The translations under genes and the position numbers were made by a program. Source: Planctomycetia bacterium (GTDB taxonomy: Bacteria; Planctomycetota; Planctomycetia; Pirellulales; PNKZ01). Taken from it: a DNA stretch of 64,000 bases. This document shows, piece after piece, positions 44,808 through 54,165 of this stretch; the first letter of the stretch is position 1; each line of letters starts with the position of its first letter. The notes under the pieces are model-generated. The model saw only the letters and a program-made list of their open reading frames with translations. It was not told where the DNA came from and searched no databases. Location of the stretch: positions 22,807 through 86,806 of the forward strand of contig JAIOPP010000074.1 in the NCBI GenBank assembly GCA_021413845.1. The letters run 5' to 3'.

Positions 44808-45926
44808 TCAAGCCGCCATCTCTTCGGCCGCGACTTCATCATCGGCTGCGCTCGGCAGATCGAACACGGCAGCTTCCGGCATCAACTCCGGTTCGGCTTC
44901 TGCCGGCGAATCGATTTGCCCCGCCGCTTTGCGCGCCGTTTGATACACGACGACGATGCTCGCAGGGACGATCGCCGCGACTAAAAACGCCGCGTGATAG
45001 AGGACGCCGACGAGCAAGGCCGACTCTTGCCCGGCCCCGAACCGAACGTAAGTCGCTGCGGCGGTCGCTTCGTAAACCCCCATATGCCCGGGGATGAGCG
45101 GTACGAGCGTGGCGCAATCGAGGACGGCGATGAACACGAACGGCGCGATCGGCGGCAAGTCGAGCCCGAGCGCGAACTGCACGGCAGCCGCAGCCGCGAC
45201 CTTGAACATCTTCTTAAACATCGCGAGCCCGACGCACAGCCACACGGCCCGTTCGTTCCACATCCGGCTATAGCGCTCGATCATCGGGCCCGACACCAAC
45301 CGCTTCCGGCCGGTCGGGCTTCGTTCCGACCGGAGCGCGAGCCGCGCAACGGCGCGGCGCAGAACCGGCCGCAAGGCGAGATAGCCGACGATGGCGCCGG
45401 CGAACAGGCCGGGTAGCAACGTCGCGGCTCGATCCGGTGCGGCGAAGTAGAAGACCAAGGCACCCGAGAACGCCGCCTTGGCGATCCCTTCGGCGAGTTG
45501 ATCGATCGAGACGACGCCAAGCGCGCTCGCCGGCCGCACCCCTTCGCGCTGCACGAACCGATGCAAGGCATAGCCATAGCCGAGCATGAAGTGCGCGATG
45601 TTTTGCCAGAAGAGCGTGACGATGGTCATCGGCGCGAGCGTGCGGAGGCCGAGCGCCTGCTCGCCGCCGCCGCGAAGAATGATCCGCCATTCGACGGCCA
45701 ACACCAGCGGCCCACCCATCAAGACGACCGCCGCGAACACGAACGGCAACATGCGCACCGATCGCAAGCCGGCTCGCAGTTCCTCGAGATCGAGATTCCG
45801 CGCGGCCATCCAAACCAGCCCCGCCCCGAGCGCGAGAGTCGCCAGCGTCGAGAAGACGCGCACCGCAGGCCGGCTGCGCCGACGAGTCGGCTCATCAACG
45901 GAGGCGGAGTCGGCGACGCGGAGCAT
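44808..45926 (-). CDS. Lysylphosphatidylglycerol-synthase-TM/UPF0104 family flippase-like membrane protein
   Basis: A 372-residue polytopic protein from ATG 45926 with about eight TM helices (TLATLALGAGLVWMAARNL, LPFVFAAVVLMGGPLVLAV, TLLPGLFAGAIVGYLALRP, FVFIAVLDCATLVPLIPGHMGVYEA, ALLVGVLYHAAFLVAAIVPASIVVVY). The PGHMGVYEA motif and GVVSIDQLAEG are typical of the AglD/MprF-N-terminal-like family. No catalytic lysyltransferase domain is attached, so it probably handles lipids or lipid-linked intermediates. C-terminal acidic cytosolic tail. A terminator follows it. Confidence 0.8.
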   Translation of the reverse strand: MLRVADSASVDEPTRRRSRPAVRVFSTLATLALGAGLVWMAARNLDLEELRAGLRSVRMLPFVFAAVVLMGGPLVLAVEWRIILRGGGEQALGLRTLAPMTIVTLFWQNIAHFMLGYGYALHRFVQREGVRPASALGVVSIDQLAEGIAKAAFSGALVFYFAAPDRAATLLPGLFAGAIVGYLALRPVLRRAVARLALRSERSPTGRKRLVSGPMIERYSRMWNERAVWLCVGLAMFKKMFKVAAAAAVQFALGLDLPPIAPFVFIAVLDCATLVPLIPGHMGVYEATAAATYVRFGAGQESALLVGVLYHAAFLVAAIVPASIVVVYQTARKAAGQIDSPAEAEPELMPEAAVFDLPSAADDEVAAEEMAA

Positions 45927-46149
45927 GCCTGCGGTTCTCGGAACGATTCTTAGGGTGAGTCTTTGACTGCGAGTCTTTTTCGGCGAGCCGAACGCTTGCG
46001 ACTGCCAAAGCGCAGCAAGGACTTCAACGCTAACAAAACCGGCCCCCTGCGACCAGCACGAAGTACCCGACGCCGAGCGAAAGAAACAACGGAAAACCGC
46101 TATTTCTCCGCAATGACGCCCGACGCGCACAAATGACGCATTTCCGATC

Positions 46150-47619
46150 TTACGCCAAAATCTCCTTCACGACCCGACCATGCACGTTCGTGAGCCGCAT
46201 GTCGAGCCCTTGGAAGCGGACGCTCAGGCGTTTGTGATCGACGCCGAGCAAATGCAGGATCGTGGCGTGCAGATCATGCACTTCGACGATGTTCTCCACC
46301 GCGGCATAGCCGAGCTCGTCGGTTGCGCCGTGCGTGTAGCCGCGCTTGATGCCGCCGCCGCAGAGCCAGGAGCTGAAGCCCTGAATGTGGTGGTCGCGGC
46401 CGTTGCCCTGCGCCATCGGGGTGCGGCCGAATTCGCCGTTCCACACGATGAGCGTCTCGTCGAGCATGCCGCGCTGTTTTAAGTCGGTGATGAGGGCCAT
46501 CATCGCGCGATCGACTTCCGGTGCGGTCGTCTCCATGTTCTGGCGAATCGCGCCGTGATGATCCCAATCGCGGTGATAGAGCTGAATCATCCGCACACCG
46601 CGCTCGGCCATCCGTCGAGCGAGCAGACAGTTGTAGTTGAACGAACCATCCGGCCCCTTCGCGCCGTAGAGATCGAGCATCGCTTGCGGCTCGTCTTTGA
46701 TATCCATCAACTCCGGCGCCGAGGTCTGCATCCGAAACGCCATCTCATACTGCGTCACTCGGGCCGCGATTTCCGGATCGTCGACCATGTTGTTGCGCAG
46801 CCGATTGAGCTTCGTCACGGCGTCGACCACGTCGCGCTGACGCGACGGCGTGACCCCTTCCGGGCTGCGCAGATACAAAACCGGATCTCCCTGCGAACGG
46901 AGCGCGACCCCTTGAAACCGGCTCGGCAGGAATCCGCTGTGCCATTGGCGCGCCGCGATCGGCTGCATCTGGCCCCCTTTGCCGGTCGAGATCATCACGA
47001 CGAAGCCGGGCAAGTCTTCGCTCTCGGTTCCGAGTCCGTAGGTGAGCCAAGAACCCATCGACGGCCGGCCCGAGATCGCGGTGCCGGTGTTCATGAAGGT
47101 GTGCGCCGGATCGTGGTTGATCTGCTCCGTGCGCATCGAACGGATCACGCACATTTCATCGGCGACCTTGGCGAGGTGCGGAAAGAACTCCGACATCTCG
47201 ACGCCCGACTTGCCGTGCTTCGCAAACTTCGCTTGCGGCCCGAGACACTTGAGAGCCTTCCCTTGCAACTGCGCGATCGGCTTCCCCTTCGTGTAGCTTT
47301 CGGGAGTCGCTTGGCCGTCGAGCTTCGCGAGCGCCGGCTTGTAGTCGAAGGTTTCCAAGTGCGACGGCCCGCCGGCCATGTAGAGTTGGATGACCCGTTT
47401 GATCTTCGCCGGATGATGCGGCGCGCGAACCACTCCGCGCCACGGCCCTGGAACGCTATCGGGCTCGACGATCTCGCCCGAGCTACCGGTGTCGGAACTA
47501 TTCGTTTCGCCGCGCAGCCGGGCCTCGTTGCTTAAGAGCGAAGCGAGCGCCATCGAGCCGAGTCCGGCCCGACCGAGAAACGTGCGACGTGTCGAGAGAT
47601 TGTGGATGTCGATGGTCAT
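46150..47619 (-). CDS. DUF1501 family protein (exported, twin-arginine-like leader)
   Basis: A 489-residue DUF1501 protein of the sulfatase-like superfamily. N-terminal leader STRRTFLGRAGLGSMALASLL is a twin-arginine signal. The family motifs KRVIQLYMAGGPSHLETFDYKP, HDPAHTFMNTG and RGMLDETLIVWNGEFGRTPMAQGNGRDHH are present. Partner gene for the DUF1549/DUF1553 protein is directly upstream (stop 47639, 19 nt gap), a pairing characteristic of Planctomycetes and Verrucomicrobia. The molecular role remains unknown; polysaccharide or lipid desulfation and envelope functions have been proposed. Confidence 0.95.
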   Translation of the reverse strand: MTIDIHNLSTRRTFLGRAGLGSMALASLLSNEARLRGETNSSDTGSSGEIVEPDSVPGPWRGVVRAPHHPAKIKRVIQLYMAGGPSHLETFDYKPALAKLDGQATPESYTKGKPIAQLQGKALKCLGPQAKFAKHGKSGVEMSEFFPHLAKVADEMCVIRSMRTEQINHDPAHTFMNTGTAISGRPSMGSWLTYGLGTESEDLPGFVVMISTGKGGQMQPIAARQWHSGFLPSRFQGVALRSQGDPVLYLRSPEGVTPSRQRDVVDAVTKLNRLRNNMVDDPEIAARVTQYEMAFRMQTSAPELMDIKDEPQAMLDLYGAKGPDGSFNYNCLLARRMAERGVRMIQLYHRDWDHHGAIRQNMETTAPEVDRAMMALITDLKQRGMLDETLIVWNGEFGRTPMAQGNGRDHHIQGFSSWLCGGGIKRGYTHGATDELGYAAVENIVEVHDLHATILHLLGVDHKRLSVRFQGLDMRLTNVHGRVVKEILA

Positions 47620-47638
47620 AGCGTTGAGAGTTGGGCGA

Positions 47639-50476
47639 TCAGTCGCGATTGATGAATTCGTGCAGATTCAAAACGATGCGGGCCGCACCGGTCCAAGCGG
47701 CAAGCTCGGCGGGATCAAGCCCTACGGCCACGGGTCGCGCGCCGACATCGACGAGAACTTTCGCCGCCGCGACATCGGCCTTGTATTCCGCTCGATGTTT
47801 GTCGACGAGCTCGACGATCAGCTTACGTTCGTCGGCTTGCGGAGCGCGCTGCAATGCGATGCGATAGAGCGACGCGGCCCGCTCGTCGGACGTCGAGCTC
47901 GCTTCACGCAATACCCGCTCGGCCAGCGCGCGAGCCGCTTCGACGAACTCCGGATCGTTCAGCATCACGAGCGCTTGCAGCGGCGTATTCGAGCGAACCC
48001 GCTCGCAGGTACATTCCTCGCGGCTCGGCGCGTCGAAAGCGGTCATCGCAGGGTGCAAGAACGTGCGCTGCCAATGCGTATACACGCTCCGCCGCCAGAG
48101 GTTCTCGCCGGTGTCTTCTTCGTATTCTCGCTTCGGGAAGTTGAGCTGCGCGTAATAGCCGGCGGGTTGATAAGGCCGCACGCTCCGGCCGCCGATCGTC
48201 GTCGAGAGGAGGCCCGAGACCGCGAGCGCGCCGTCGCGCACCGATTCGGCCGGCATGCGGAAGCGACCTTGTCGGGCATACAGTCGGTTGTAAGGATCGC
48301 GCTCGATCAAGGTCCGATCGGCAACCGATGAACGACGATACGCCTTCGAGCCGACGATCAGCCGGACGAGATGCTTGACGTCCCATTTCTTTTGTCCGCC
48401 GGCTTGCGACGGAGAATTCGAGCCGTCGCGGAATTCCGTGGCGAGCCAATCGAGCAGTTCCGGATGAACCGGCGGCTCTCCTTGGGCGCCGAAGTCGTCG
48501 AGACGCTTCGAGAGCCCGATGCCGAAGTACATCGCCCAAAGACGATTCACGAAGACTCGGGCCGGCAGCGGATTGTCGCCGGCGGTGATCCAAGCGGCGA
48601 GATCGGCGCGCGTCGCACGGCGTGCTTTGCCAAGTTGCGGTTGCGGCAGGAAACTCGGCACCGAGGGCTCAACGGTCGGGCCCGACTCATCCATCCAGTT
48701 GCCGCGGGCCAAGATACGCATCGTGCGCGGGGCCACCGCTTCGGTCACGAGCGTCGAAGGGATCGTCGCTTCAAACGTCGTCCGCTCGGTCTGGCGCTGT
48801 TTCAAGAGCTTGAGTTGTTCGCCGAGTTTCGGATCGGTTTGCTCTAAGTAATAGGCGAAGAGCCGTTCTTGCGTTTGCGGCGTTCGTTTGCCGGCTTCTT
48901 CTCCGAGCGCTTTCACGATATCGGCGGGCAATTTCGCGACCTGCGGCTGCGCGACCGGTTTCGCTACTTCGATGACCGGTTTTTCCTTATCCTTGCCGGG
49001 CTTCTCTTGGCTGAGCTTTTCATTACCGGCGGACTTCTCTTTGCCGAGTTTATCTTTCCCGGCTTTGTCCTTCCCGGCATCGTCGATTTTCGGTTCGTCA
49101 CTCTTCTTCTTGATCGTGAGCTCGGCGGTAAGTTTCTTCTCCCACTCGGCTTGCTTCTTTTTCGCCTCGGGCTGCTTGGCGTCGACCTCTTTTTGCAGCT
49201 GCGTGATCTCGCCGGCGAGTTGCTTGAGGCGGGCCTCTTGCTCGGGCGTGGTCAGCAGAATGTTCGGGCCCCATTTCCCGCTGGCGTGCGAGCCGCCGTA
49301 GAAGCCTTGCTCTTTCAGGTCGGCGAAGAACGCGGCCATGCCGTAGAAATCGCGGGCCGTGAGAGGATCGAATTTATGATCGTGGCACTCCGCGCAGCCG
49401 AGCGTCGCCCCGAGCCAGACGGACGAGACGTTGCGCACCCGATCGGCGGCGTACTTCGCGAGATACTCCTTGTCTTGCGCGCCCCCTTCGGCCGTCATCA
49501 TGCCGAGCCGATTGTAACCGGAAGCGACGCGCTGCGCCCGGGTCGGCTCGGGCAACAGATCGCCGGCGAGTTGCTCGCGCGTGAACCGATCGAACGGCAT
49601 GTTCTTGTTAAACGCTTCGATCACGTAATCGCGAAACGGCCAGATCGTGACGTTCTGATCGCCGTGATAACCGACCGTGTCGGCATAGCGCACGAGGTCG
49701 AGCCACCAAGCGGCCATCCGTTCGCCGTAGCGCTGCGAAGCGAGCAACTTGTCGACCAACTCTCGATAGGCACGCTCGCGCGTCGCAGCCGCGTCTTTCC
49801 CTTGAGCTTCGCACGCGGCGACGAACTTCGCCACTTCCTCCGGCGTCGGCGGGAGGCCCGTCAGATCGAAGTAGAGCCGGCGGCAGAGCGTGATCGGATC
49901 GGCCTCGTCGACCGGCTTGAGCTTCTCGCGCTCCCAACGATCACGGAGGAAGGCATCGATCGGCGACGACAACGATTCCGCTGCCGAGCCCCAATCGGAT
50001 TCACTCACGGCCGATTTCGCCGGGGTCGGCGCGCGGGGCTTCGTCAGAGGTGTATAAGCCCAATGCGAACGATACTCGGCCCCTTCCGCGATCCACTGCT
50101 CGAGCAACTTCACTTCGCGCGGCGTGAGCTTTTTGTTCGAGTCGGGGGGCGGCATCACGACGTCGGCGTCGGTCGACTTCACGCGCCGGATCAACTCGCT
50201 CTCGGCAGGCTTGCCGGCCACGATGGCCCGATGCCCGTCGTGATCGGCCGTAGCGGCGGCGCGCAGATCGAGTCGCAGGTCTCCTTCGCGATGCTTCGGG
50301 TCGGGACCGTGGCAATAGAAGCAATTGCTCGACAGGATCGGCGCGATATCGCGATTGAAGTCGATCTTCGCAGGCAACGAAGCCACGCTCGGCTCGGCGG
50401 CTTCGAGCGCCGGCACGAAACAGCCGAGCGAGGCCAGCGCAACGGCAAACAGAGTCGGAACGCAAGAACGACGCAT
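47639..50476 (-). CDS. DUF1549/DUF1553 protein with planctomycete cytochrome-like domain (PSCyt1/PSCyt2/PSD1)
   Basis: A 945-residue exported protein. The signal peptide (residues ~1-27) is followed by a PSCyt1-type haem-like motif NCFYCHGPDPKHREGDLRLD. Then DUF1549 (DRWEREKLKPVDEADPITLCRRLYFDLTGLPPTPEEV; RYADTVGYHGDQN) and DUF1553 (NPLPARVFVNRLWAMYFGIGLSKRLDDFGAQGEPPVHPELLDWLA). Between them lies a Lys/Glu/Asp/Gly low-complexity insert (about 460-505). Upstream partner of the DUF1501 gene. Such proteins are predicted periplasmic c-type cytochromes of unclear redox role. Confidence 0.92.
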   Translation of the reverse strand: MRRSCVPTLFAVALASLGCFVPALEAAEPSVASLPAKIDFNRDIAPILSSNCFYCHGPDPKHREGDLRLDLRAAATADHDGHRAIVAGKPAESELIRRVKSTDADVVMPPPDSNKKLTPREVKLLEQWIAEGAEYRSHWAYTPLTKPRAPTPAKSAVSESDWGSAAESLSSPIDAFLRDRWEREKLKPVDEADPITLCRRLYFDLTGLPPTPEEVAKFVAACEAQGKDAAATRERAYRELVDKLLASQRYGERMAAWWLDLVRYADTVGYHGDQNVTIWPFRDYVIEAFNKNMPFDRFTREQLAGDLLPEPTRAQRVASGYNRLGMMTAEGGAQDKEYLAKYAADRVRNVSSVWLGATLGCAECHDHKFDPLTARDFYGMAAFFADLKEQGFYGGSHASGKWGPNILLTTPEQEARLKQLAGEITQLQKEVDAKQPEAKKKQAEWEKKLTAELTIKKKSDEPKIDDAGKDKAGKDKLGKEKSAGNEKLSQEKPGKDKEKPVIEVAKPVAQPQVAKLPADIVKALGEEAGKRTPQTQERLFAYYLEQTDPKLGEQLKLLKQRQTERTTFEATIPSTLVTEAVAPRTMRILARGNWMDESGPTVEPSVPSFLPQPQLGKARRATRADLAAWITAGDNPLPARVFVNRLWAMYFGIGLSKRLDDFGAQGEPPVHPELLDWLATEFRDGSNSPSQAGGQKKWDVKHLVRLIVGSKAYRRSSVADRTLIERDPYNRLYARQGRFRMPAESVRDGALAVSGLLSTTIGGRSVRPYQPAGYYAQLNFPKREYEEDTGENLWRRSVYTHWQRTFLHPAMTAFDAPSREECTCERVRSNTPLQALVMLNDPEFVEAARALAERVLREASSTSDERAASLYRIALQRAPQADERKLIVELVDKHRAEYKADVAAAKVLVDVGARPVAVGLDPAELAAWTGAARIVLNLHEFINRD

Positions 50477-50594
50477 CAGGGCGGATCTCGCAAAGGCAGG
50501 GGGGAGCGGCGGGAGCGAGCATCTATTGTGAAGTGCCGACCGGCGGCAAGCAAGCGCCGAGAGCCGGGATGGAGGGGGATTCGGCCACCAATTA

Positions 50595-50610
50595 GCGAAA
50601 CCGCAAGCGG
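50595..50610 (+). repeat. Copy of the dispersed motif GCGAAACCGCAAGCGG
   Basis: Exact GCGAAACCGCAAGCGG at 50595-50610, between the P-II gene and its downstream neighbour. Exact or one-base variants also occur at 51480-51495 and 62277-62292. Confidence 0.6.
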
Positions 50611-50630
50611 AACGATAAGCGGAACGGCTC

Positions 50631-50674
50631 TAAAACAAAGCGAGCCCCGAAGACCTTGCGGTCTTCGAGGCTCG
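50631..50674 (-). terminator. Rho-independent terminator of the second P-II gene
   Basis: CGAGCCCCGAAGACC (50641-50655), loop TTGC, GGTCTTCGAGGCTCG (50660-50674): 13 of 15 pairs. The minus-strand product runs into CTTTGTTTTA (50640-50631). It lies 75 nt after the P-II stop. Confidence 0.75.
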
Positions 50675-50748
50675 TTCGTTGTCACCCCGCGATTGGCAAT
50701 GCGATGCTCTGCTCTTACCGCGGTGGTGATGGCTTCCTGCGACCCAGC

Positions 50749-51096
<348 letters not shown>

Positions 51097-51173
51097 CTAA
51101 AAAACTAACTGTTTAGCCGGCAACTTGTTGTTAGGGCTGCCGACGATTGGTGGATTGCGGTAACGGAGAAGAG

Positions 51174-51194
51174 ATAATGCACTCGCCGTGCCGA
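51174..51194 (-). promoter_or_regulatory. Probable sigma-54 promoter of the second P-II gene
   Basis: The minus strand from 51194 reads TCGGCACGGCGAGTGCAT: GG at 51192-51191 and GC at 51180-51179 are exactly 10 nt apart, the -24/-12 geometry. It matches the consensus TGGCACG-N4-TTGCW except for two positions. The start would be near 51168, 80 nt before the P-II ATG. Confidence 0.6.
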
Positions 51195-51361
51195 GAGCGA
51201 ATCTCGCCCGCGTAGCGAACTCGCCGAACATGCAAAACCTTCGCTTGATACACGACTTACGAAAATCGAGAATTATTTTTCGAGCGCAATAACGAGCGCC
51301 GCCCGCTCGGAGGAATTTCGCATCCACGTTAGAGAGGCGAGGGCGAAACGCTCGAAAACGT

Positions 51362-51391
51362 CGTGAAACAGGGCGTTTTCTTCGTTTCACG
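51362..51391. promoter_or_regulatory. Inverted repeat CGTGAAAC / GTTTCACG upstream of P-II
   Basis: Perfect 8-nt arms at 51362-51369 and 51384-51391 separated by 14 nt. It sits about 170-200 nt upstream of the sigma-54 promoter, where an activator-binding site is expected. Confidence 0.35.
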
Positions 51392-51405
51392 CCGGCGATG
51401 CGCGA

Positions 51406-51421
51406 GTCACAAATTTGTGAC
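51406..51421. promoter_or_regulatory. 16-bp perfect palindrome, candidate enhancer site
   Basis: GTCACAAATTTGTGAC at 51406-51421 is fully self-complementary, about 215 nt upstream of the -24 element of the P-II promoter. The distance suits a bacterial enhancer-binding protein such as the adjacent activator. Confidence 0.5.
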
Positions 51422-51479
51422 AACGAGAACTCGCTCGTCGTCGCGGCGGTGGCACTGTGGCGGCAGAGCGGCGGCGGTC

Positions 51480-51495
51480 GCGAAATCGCAAGCGG
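51480..51495 (+). repeat. Copy of the dispersed motif GCGAAATCGCAAGCGG
   Basis: GCGAAATCGCAAGCGG at 51480-51495 in the gap between the sigma-54 activator and P-II genes. One base differs from the copies at 50595 and 62277. Confidence 0.5.
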
Positions 51496-51538
51496 TGCGC
51501 TGTGCGTTTCGGCGCGACGGTGCTGGGCGGGGAGATGT

Positions 51539-51787
51539 CTAGCGGAACTTGCCGCCGTCGAGTTGATGATTCTTCAGCAAGCGATAGAGCGTGCCGCGCG
51601 GCAATTGGGCTTCGCGGGCCGCTGCTTTCACATCTCCTTGGTTGCGCGTCAGGAGATCAACCAAGTATTGCCGCTCGAACTTCGCGAGGTGCTCGTCGCG
51701 CAGTTGAAAGTAGCCTTGCGCGCCGGAGTCGCTCGCGGCGTCTTGCGAGCCCTGCTCCGAGCCGGTGTTCAAGCCGTTGCGGCCGGC
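51539..51787 (-). pseudogene. C-terminal Fis-type HTH of the sigma-54 activator, separated by an in-frame TAA
   Basis: The frame continues in the same phase after TAA 51790-51788. The DNA-binding part ends FERQYLVDLLTRNQGDVKAAAREAQLPRGTLYRLLKNHQ, a Fis-type HTH. The first possible start is a TTG at 51772-51770 with no ribosome site, so independent initiation is weak; readthrough, re-initiation, or loss of function are the options. The linker before it (NTGSEQGSQDAASDSGAQ) is acidic and unstructured. Confidence 0.6.
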
Positions 51788-52981
51788 TTAGGCGACGAGA
51801 GCGTCGGGCAAGTCGTCGGGGCCGAGCAGCGTATCGGTCGAGAGCGCGATCGCGCGGCGGACGACGTTCTGCAACTCCCGCACATTCCCCGGCCACGCAT
51901 ATTGCGACATCACCTGATAGGCTTCGGGCGAGATCCCGTGGATCGTGCGCCCCATCTCGCGGCTATACTTCGCGGCGAAGCGCTCGGCGAGCAGCCCGAG
52001 ATCGTCCCCCCGATTACGGAGCGGCGGCAGCTCGATGCGGACGACATTGATGCGGTAGTACAAGTCGCGACGAAATTTTCCTTCGTCGACCATCTCTTCG
52101 AGTTTGCGTGCCGTCGCGGCGACGATGCGCAAGTCGACCGGAATCTCGGCCCGACCGCCGACCCGACGAATGCGCCGCTCTTGCAGAGTGCGCAGCAGTT
52201 TGGCTTGCAGCAGCAGCGGCAACTCGCCGAGTTCGTCGAGGAAAAAAGTTCCGCCGTCGGCGAACTCGAGCAAGCCGATCTCGCGCCGATCGGCACCGGT
52301 ATACGCGCCGCGCTCGTGCCCGAAGAATTCGCTTTCGAGCAAGTTCTCGGGAATCGCGCCGCAATCGACCGGCACGAACGGCTTCTCCGCGCGGCGGCTG
52401 CGCGTGTGAATGCTGCGGGCCACGAGCTCCTTGCCGGTGCCGGTCTCGCCGTGGATGAGACAATCGACTCCCGAGTCGGCGACTTGCGCAATGACGTCGA
52501 ACACCTTCCGCATCGCAGGACAGGTGCCGATCATATCGTCGAACACATAAGGGCGTTCGACTTGCCGGCGGAGCAAAGCGTTTTCGGCGCCGATCCGGCG
52601 CGAGCGCAACATGCGCTCGACCGCCCCGGCCAACTGTTCATCGCTTAAAGAAGAACCGTCGACGGGCTCGGTCAGATATTCGACGACGCCGAGCTTCAAC
52701 GCCGCGACCGCATTTTCGGCGGTCGGCTTGCGACAGACGACGACGGCCGCGAAGGCCGGATCGAGGCTGCGCGCCGCGGTAAGCAATTCGAGCTCCGAGC
52801 CCTGCTCGGTGGCGACGGCGAGAATCGCGCCGTCGAACGACTCGGTCGTCAGTAAAGCGCGGGCTCGTTTGAGATCGGCCTCGACGACCAACTCGGTCGG
52901 TTCCAAGTTCGCCAGCGCCGTCTCATACGCCGCGGCGCGCGCACGATCGGCGTCGAAGATGAAGAGTCGGGCCGAAGCCAT
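51788..52981 (-). CDS. Sigma-54 activator: pseudo-receiver plus AAA+ domain (HTH cut off by TAA)
   Basis: A 397-residue part. The receiver-like domain (1-125) lacks the phosphoacceptor Asp (AILAVATEQ) and the usual Lys (YLTEPVDG), so it is a pseudo-receiver. The AAA+ domain has Walker A GETGTGKE, the sigma-54-contact loop GAYTGA, Walker B GGTFFLDELGEL and the sensor RELQN region. It stops at TAA 51790-51788 in the linker before the HTH. No histidine kinase is adjacent, consistent with a non-phosphorylated input. It lies upstream of a P-II gene with a sigma-54 promoter, suggesting nitrogen-related targets. Confidence 0.88.
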   Translation of the reverse strand: MASARLFIFDADRARAAAYETALANLEPTELVVEADLKRARALLTTESFDGAILAVATEQGSELELLTAARSLDPAFAAVVVCRKPTAENAVAALKLGVVEYLTEPVDGSSLSDEQLAGAVERMLRSRRIGAENALLRRQVERPYVFDDMIGTCPAMRKVFDVIAQVADSGVDCLIHGETGTGKELVARSIHTRSRRAEKPFVPVDCGAIPENLLESEFFGHERGAYTGADRREIGLLEFADGGTFFLDELGELPLLLQAKLLRTLQERRIRRVGGRAEIPVDLRIVAATARKLEEMVDEGKFRRDLYYRINVVRIELPPLRNRGDDLGLLAERFAAKYSREMGRTIHGISPEAYQVMSQYAWPGNVRELQNVVRRAIALSTDTLLGPDDLPDALVA

Positions 52982-53166
52982 GAAGCAGAGTCGCCGAGGA
53001 AAACGGTTCGCGTGCGGCGGGCTGCCGATACGCTCCGCCGCGCGAGCCCCGTCGCGGTTCCTAATTTAGCCTGCGACGGCGCGACGTAGCTAGGCTCTCT
53101 CGCGAAACAGTTCGATAGTCAGGCGAAACTTGCCGTTTTGCATCGTCATCGACGACGCGACGAACG

Positions 53167-53736
53167 CTATTCCGGATCGCGCGGCAAGCGGCGCGGATAG
53201 GGGGCGGGCTCCGACGGCGGCAATTCGTCTTCGGTCTCCGCCGCCCAATGTTCGCGATCTTCTTCGGTCGCGTAGTAACGAAGCCATGTCTCGGCCTCGC
53301 CCGAGGCATCGGCGCAATCCCAATGCAAATACGATTGCGACGAGTCGATTTTCTTTTCCGGCGAGGGGAGGATGTCGCGATAGATCAGGCAATAGAGCTG
53401 GCGATCGTTTAAGTGGTCGGTGAAGTCGAGCACGATCCGCTTGTCGTAAAGCTTCTGCACGACATCCCACAGGGTTTCGTGCAGCGCTTCGTCATCGAGC
53501 GTTTCCGGCAACGCTAAACGGAGCGGCGGCGAGAACCATTCGGCGATCGGCAGCACCGGCGCTTTTTCCCACGCGAGCATGCTCTCGAGATATTCGTTTT
53601 CGACTTCGGTCGGGAGTTCGCCGGAGTCGATGTGCATGATCGCATCGTCGAAAAACGGCTCGAGCGCGTTACGCAGTTCGGCGTTGCGCATCAGCGCGTT
53701 CAGATCGTGCGAGGGGGCTGGTCCGAAGTCTTTCAT
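53167..53736 (-). CDS. Hypothetical acidic protein
   Basis: A 189-residue acidic protein (MKDFGPAPSHDLNALMRNAELRNALEPFFDDAIMHIDSG...). It is Glu/Asp/Leu-rich and helical, with PVLPIAEWFSPPLRLALPETLDDEALHETLWDVVQKLYDKRIVLDFTDHL in the middle and a Pro-rich C-terminus (ELPPSEPAPYPRRLPRDPE). Tryptophan- and tyrosine-containing blocks suggest a folded domain, but I recognise no family. It is in the same direction as the sigma-54 activator gene, 186 nt upstream. Confidence 0.65.
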   Translation of the reverse strand: MKDFGPAPSHDLNALMRNAELRNALEPFFDDAIMHIDSGELPTEVENEYLESMLAWEKAPVLPIAEWFSPPLRLALPETLDDEALHETLWDVVQKLYDKRIVLDFTDHLNDRQLYCLIYRDILPSPEKKIDSSQSYLHWDCADASGEAETWLRYYATEEDREHWAAETEDELPPSEPAPYPRRLPRDPE

Positions 53737-54165
53737 AGTGCATCAACGCCGTCGTGTCGGGGGAGTGTTTCGCTCGGACATGTCGGGAATTCGAGGCGGC
53801 GGAAAACCGGGGGAGCCGACCGCTCGAAGTCGCTTCGCAATCGCAATTTTCGGGGGTGTTTCACACATCCCACGAATCGACTTTAACAAGCCGAGATGGC
53901 GATTCAAGTCGCAACTTGCGTCGATTCTCCAATCTTTTTTCCGGCTCTTGTTTAACCGTTACGACCGTCAAATCTTCGCATGTACAACCGCTGAAATCGC
54001 GATTATGCGCACGTCGAGTTACGCTCGCCGCGGCTTACCGCCGACGAGTTGCGCGAATGTCTCGTTCGCCGTCGGTCTTCTGAACACTACGCACCGATCT
54101 TGCCTCGGTTCGCACGAACTGGCGCGCGGGCAACGCCGGCGCAGAGGGGTTTCCGAGCGGTGCGA
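53737..54165. other. Intergenic region, nothing identified
   Basis: 429 nt between the hypothetical protein start and the rpiB stop. Frames open on the plus strand run antisense into rpiB and have no credible start. No hairpin with a T-run or promoter pair that I would defend. Confidence 0.3.

Noticed and set aside
51300..51363. GGAGGA followed by ATC and a 14-codon basic frame at 51308-51364
   Set aside because: Spacing from GGAGGA is less consistent, there is no paralogue, and it lies in the P-II control region. Not comparable with the conserved pair at 35 kb.
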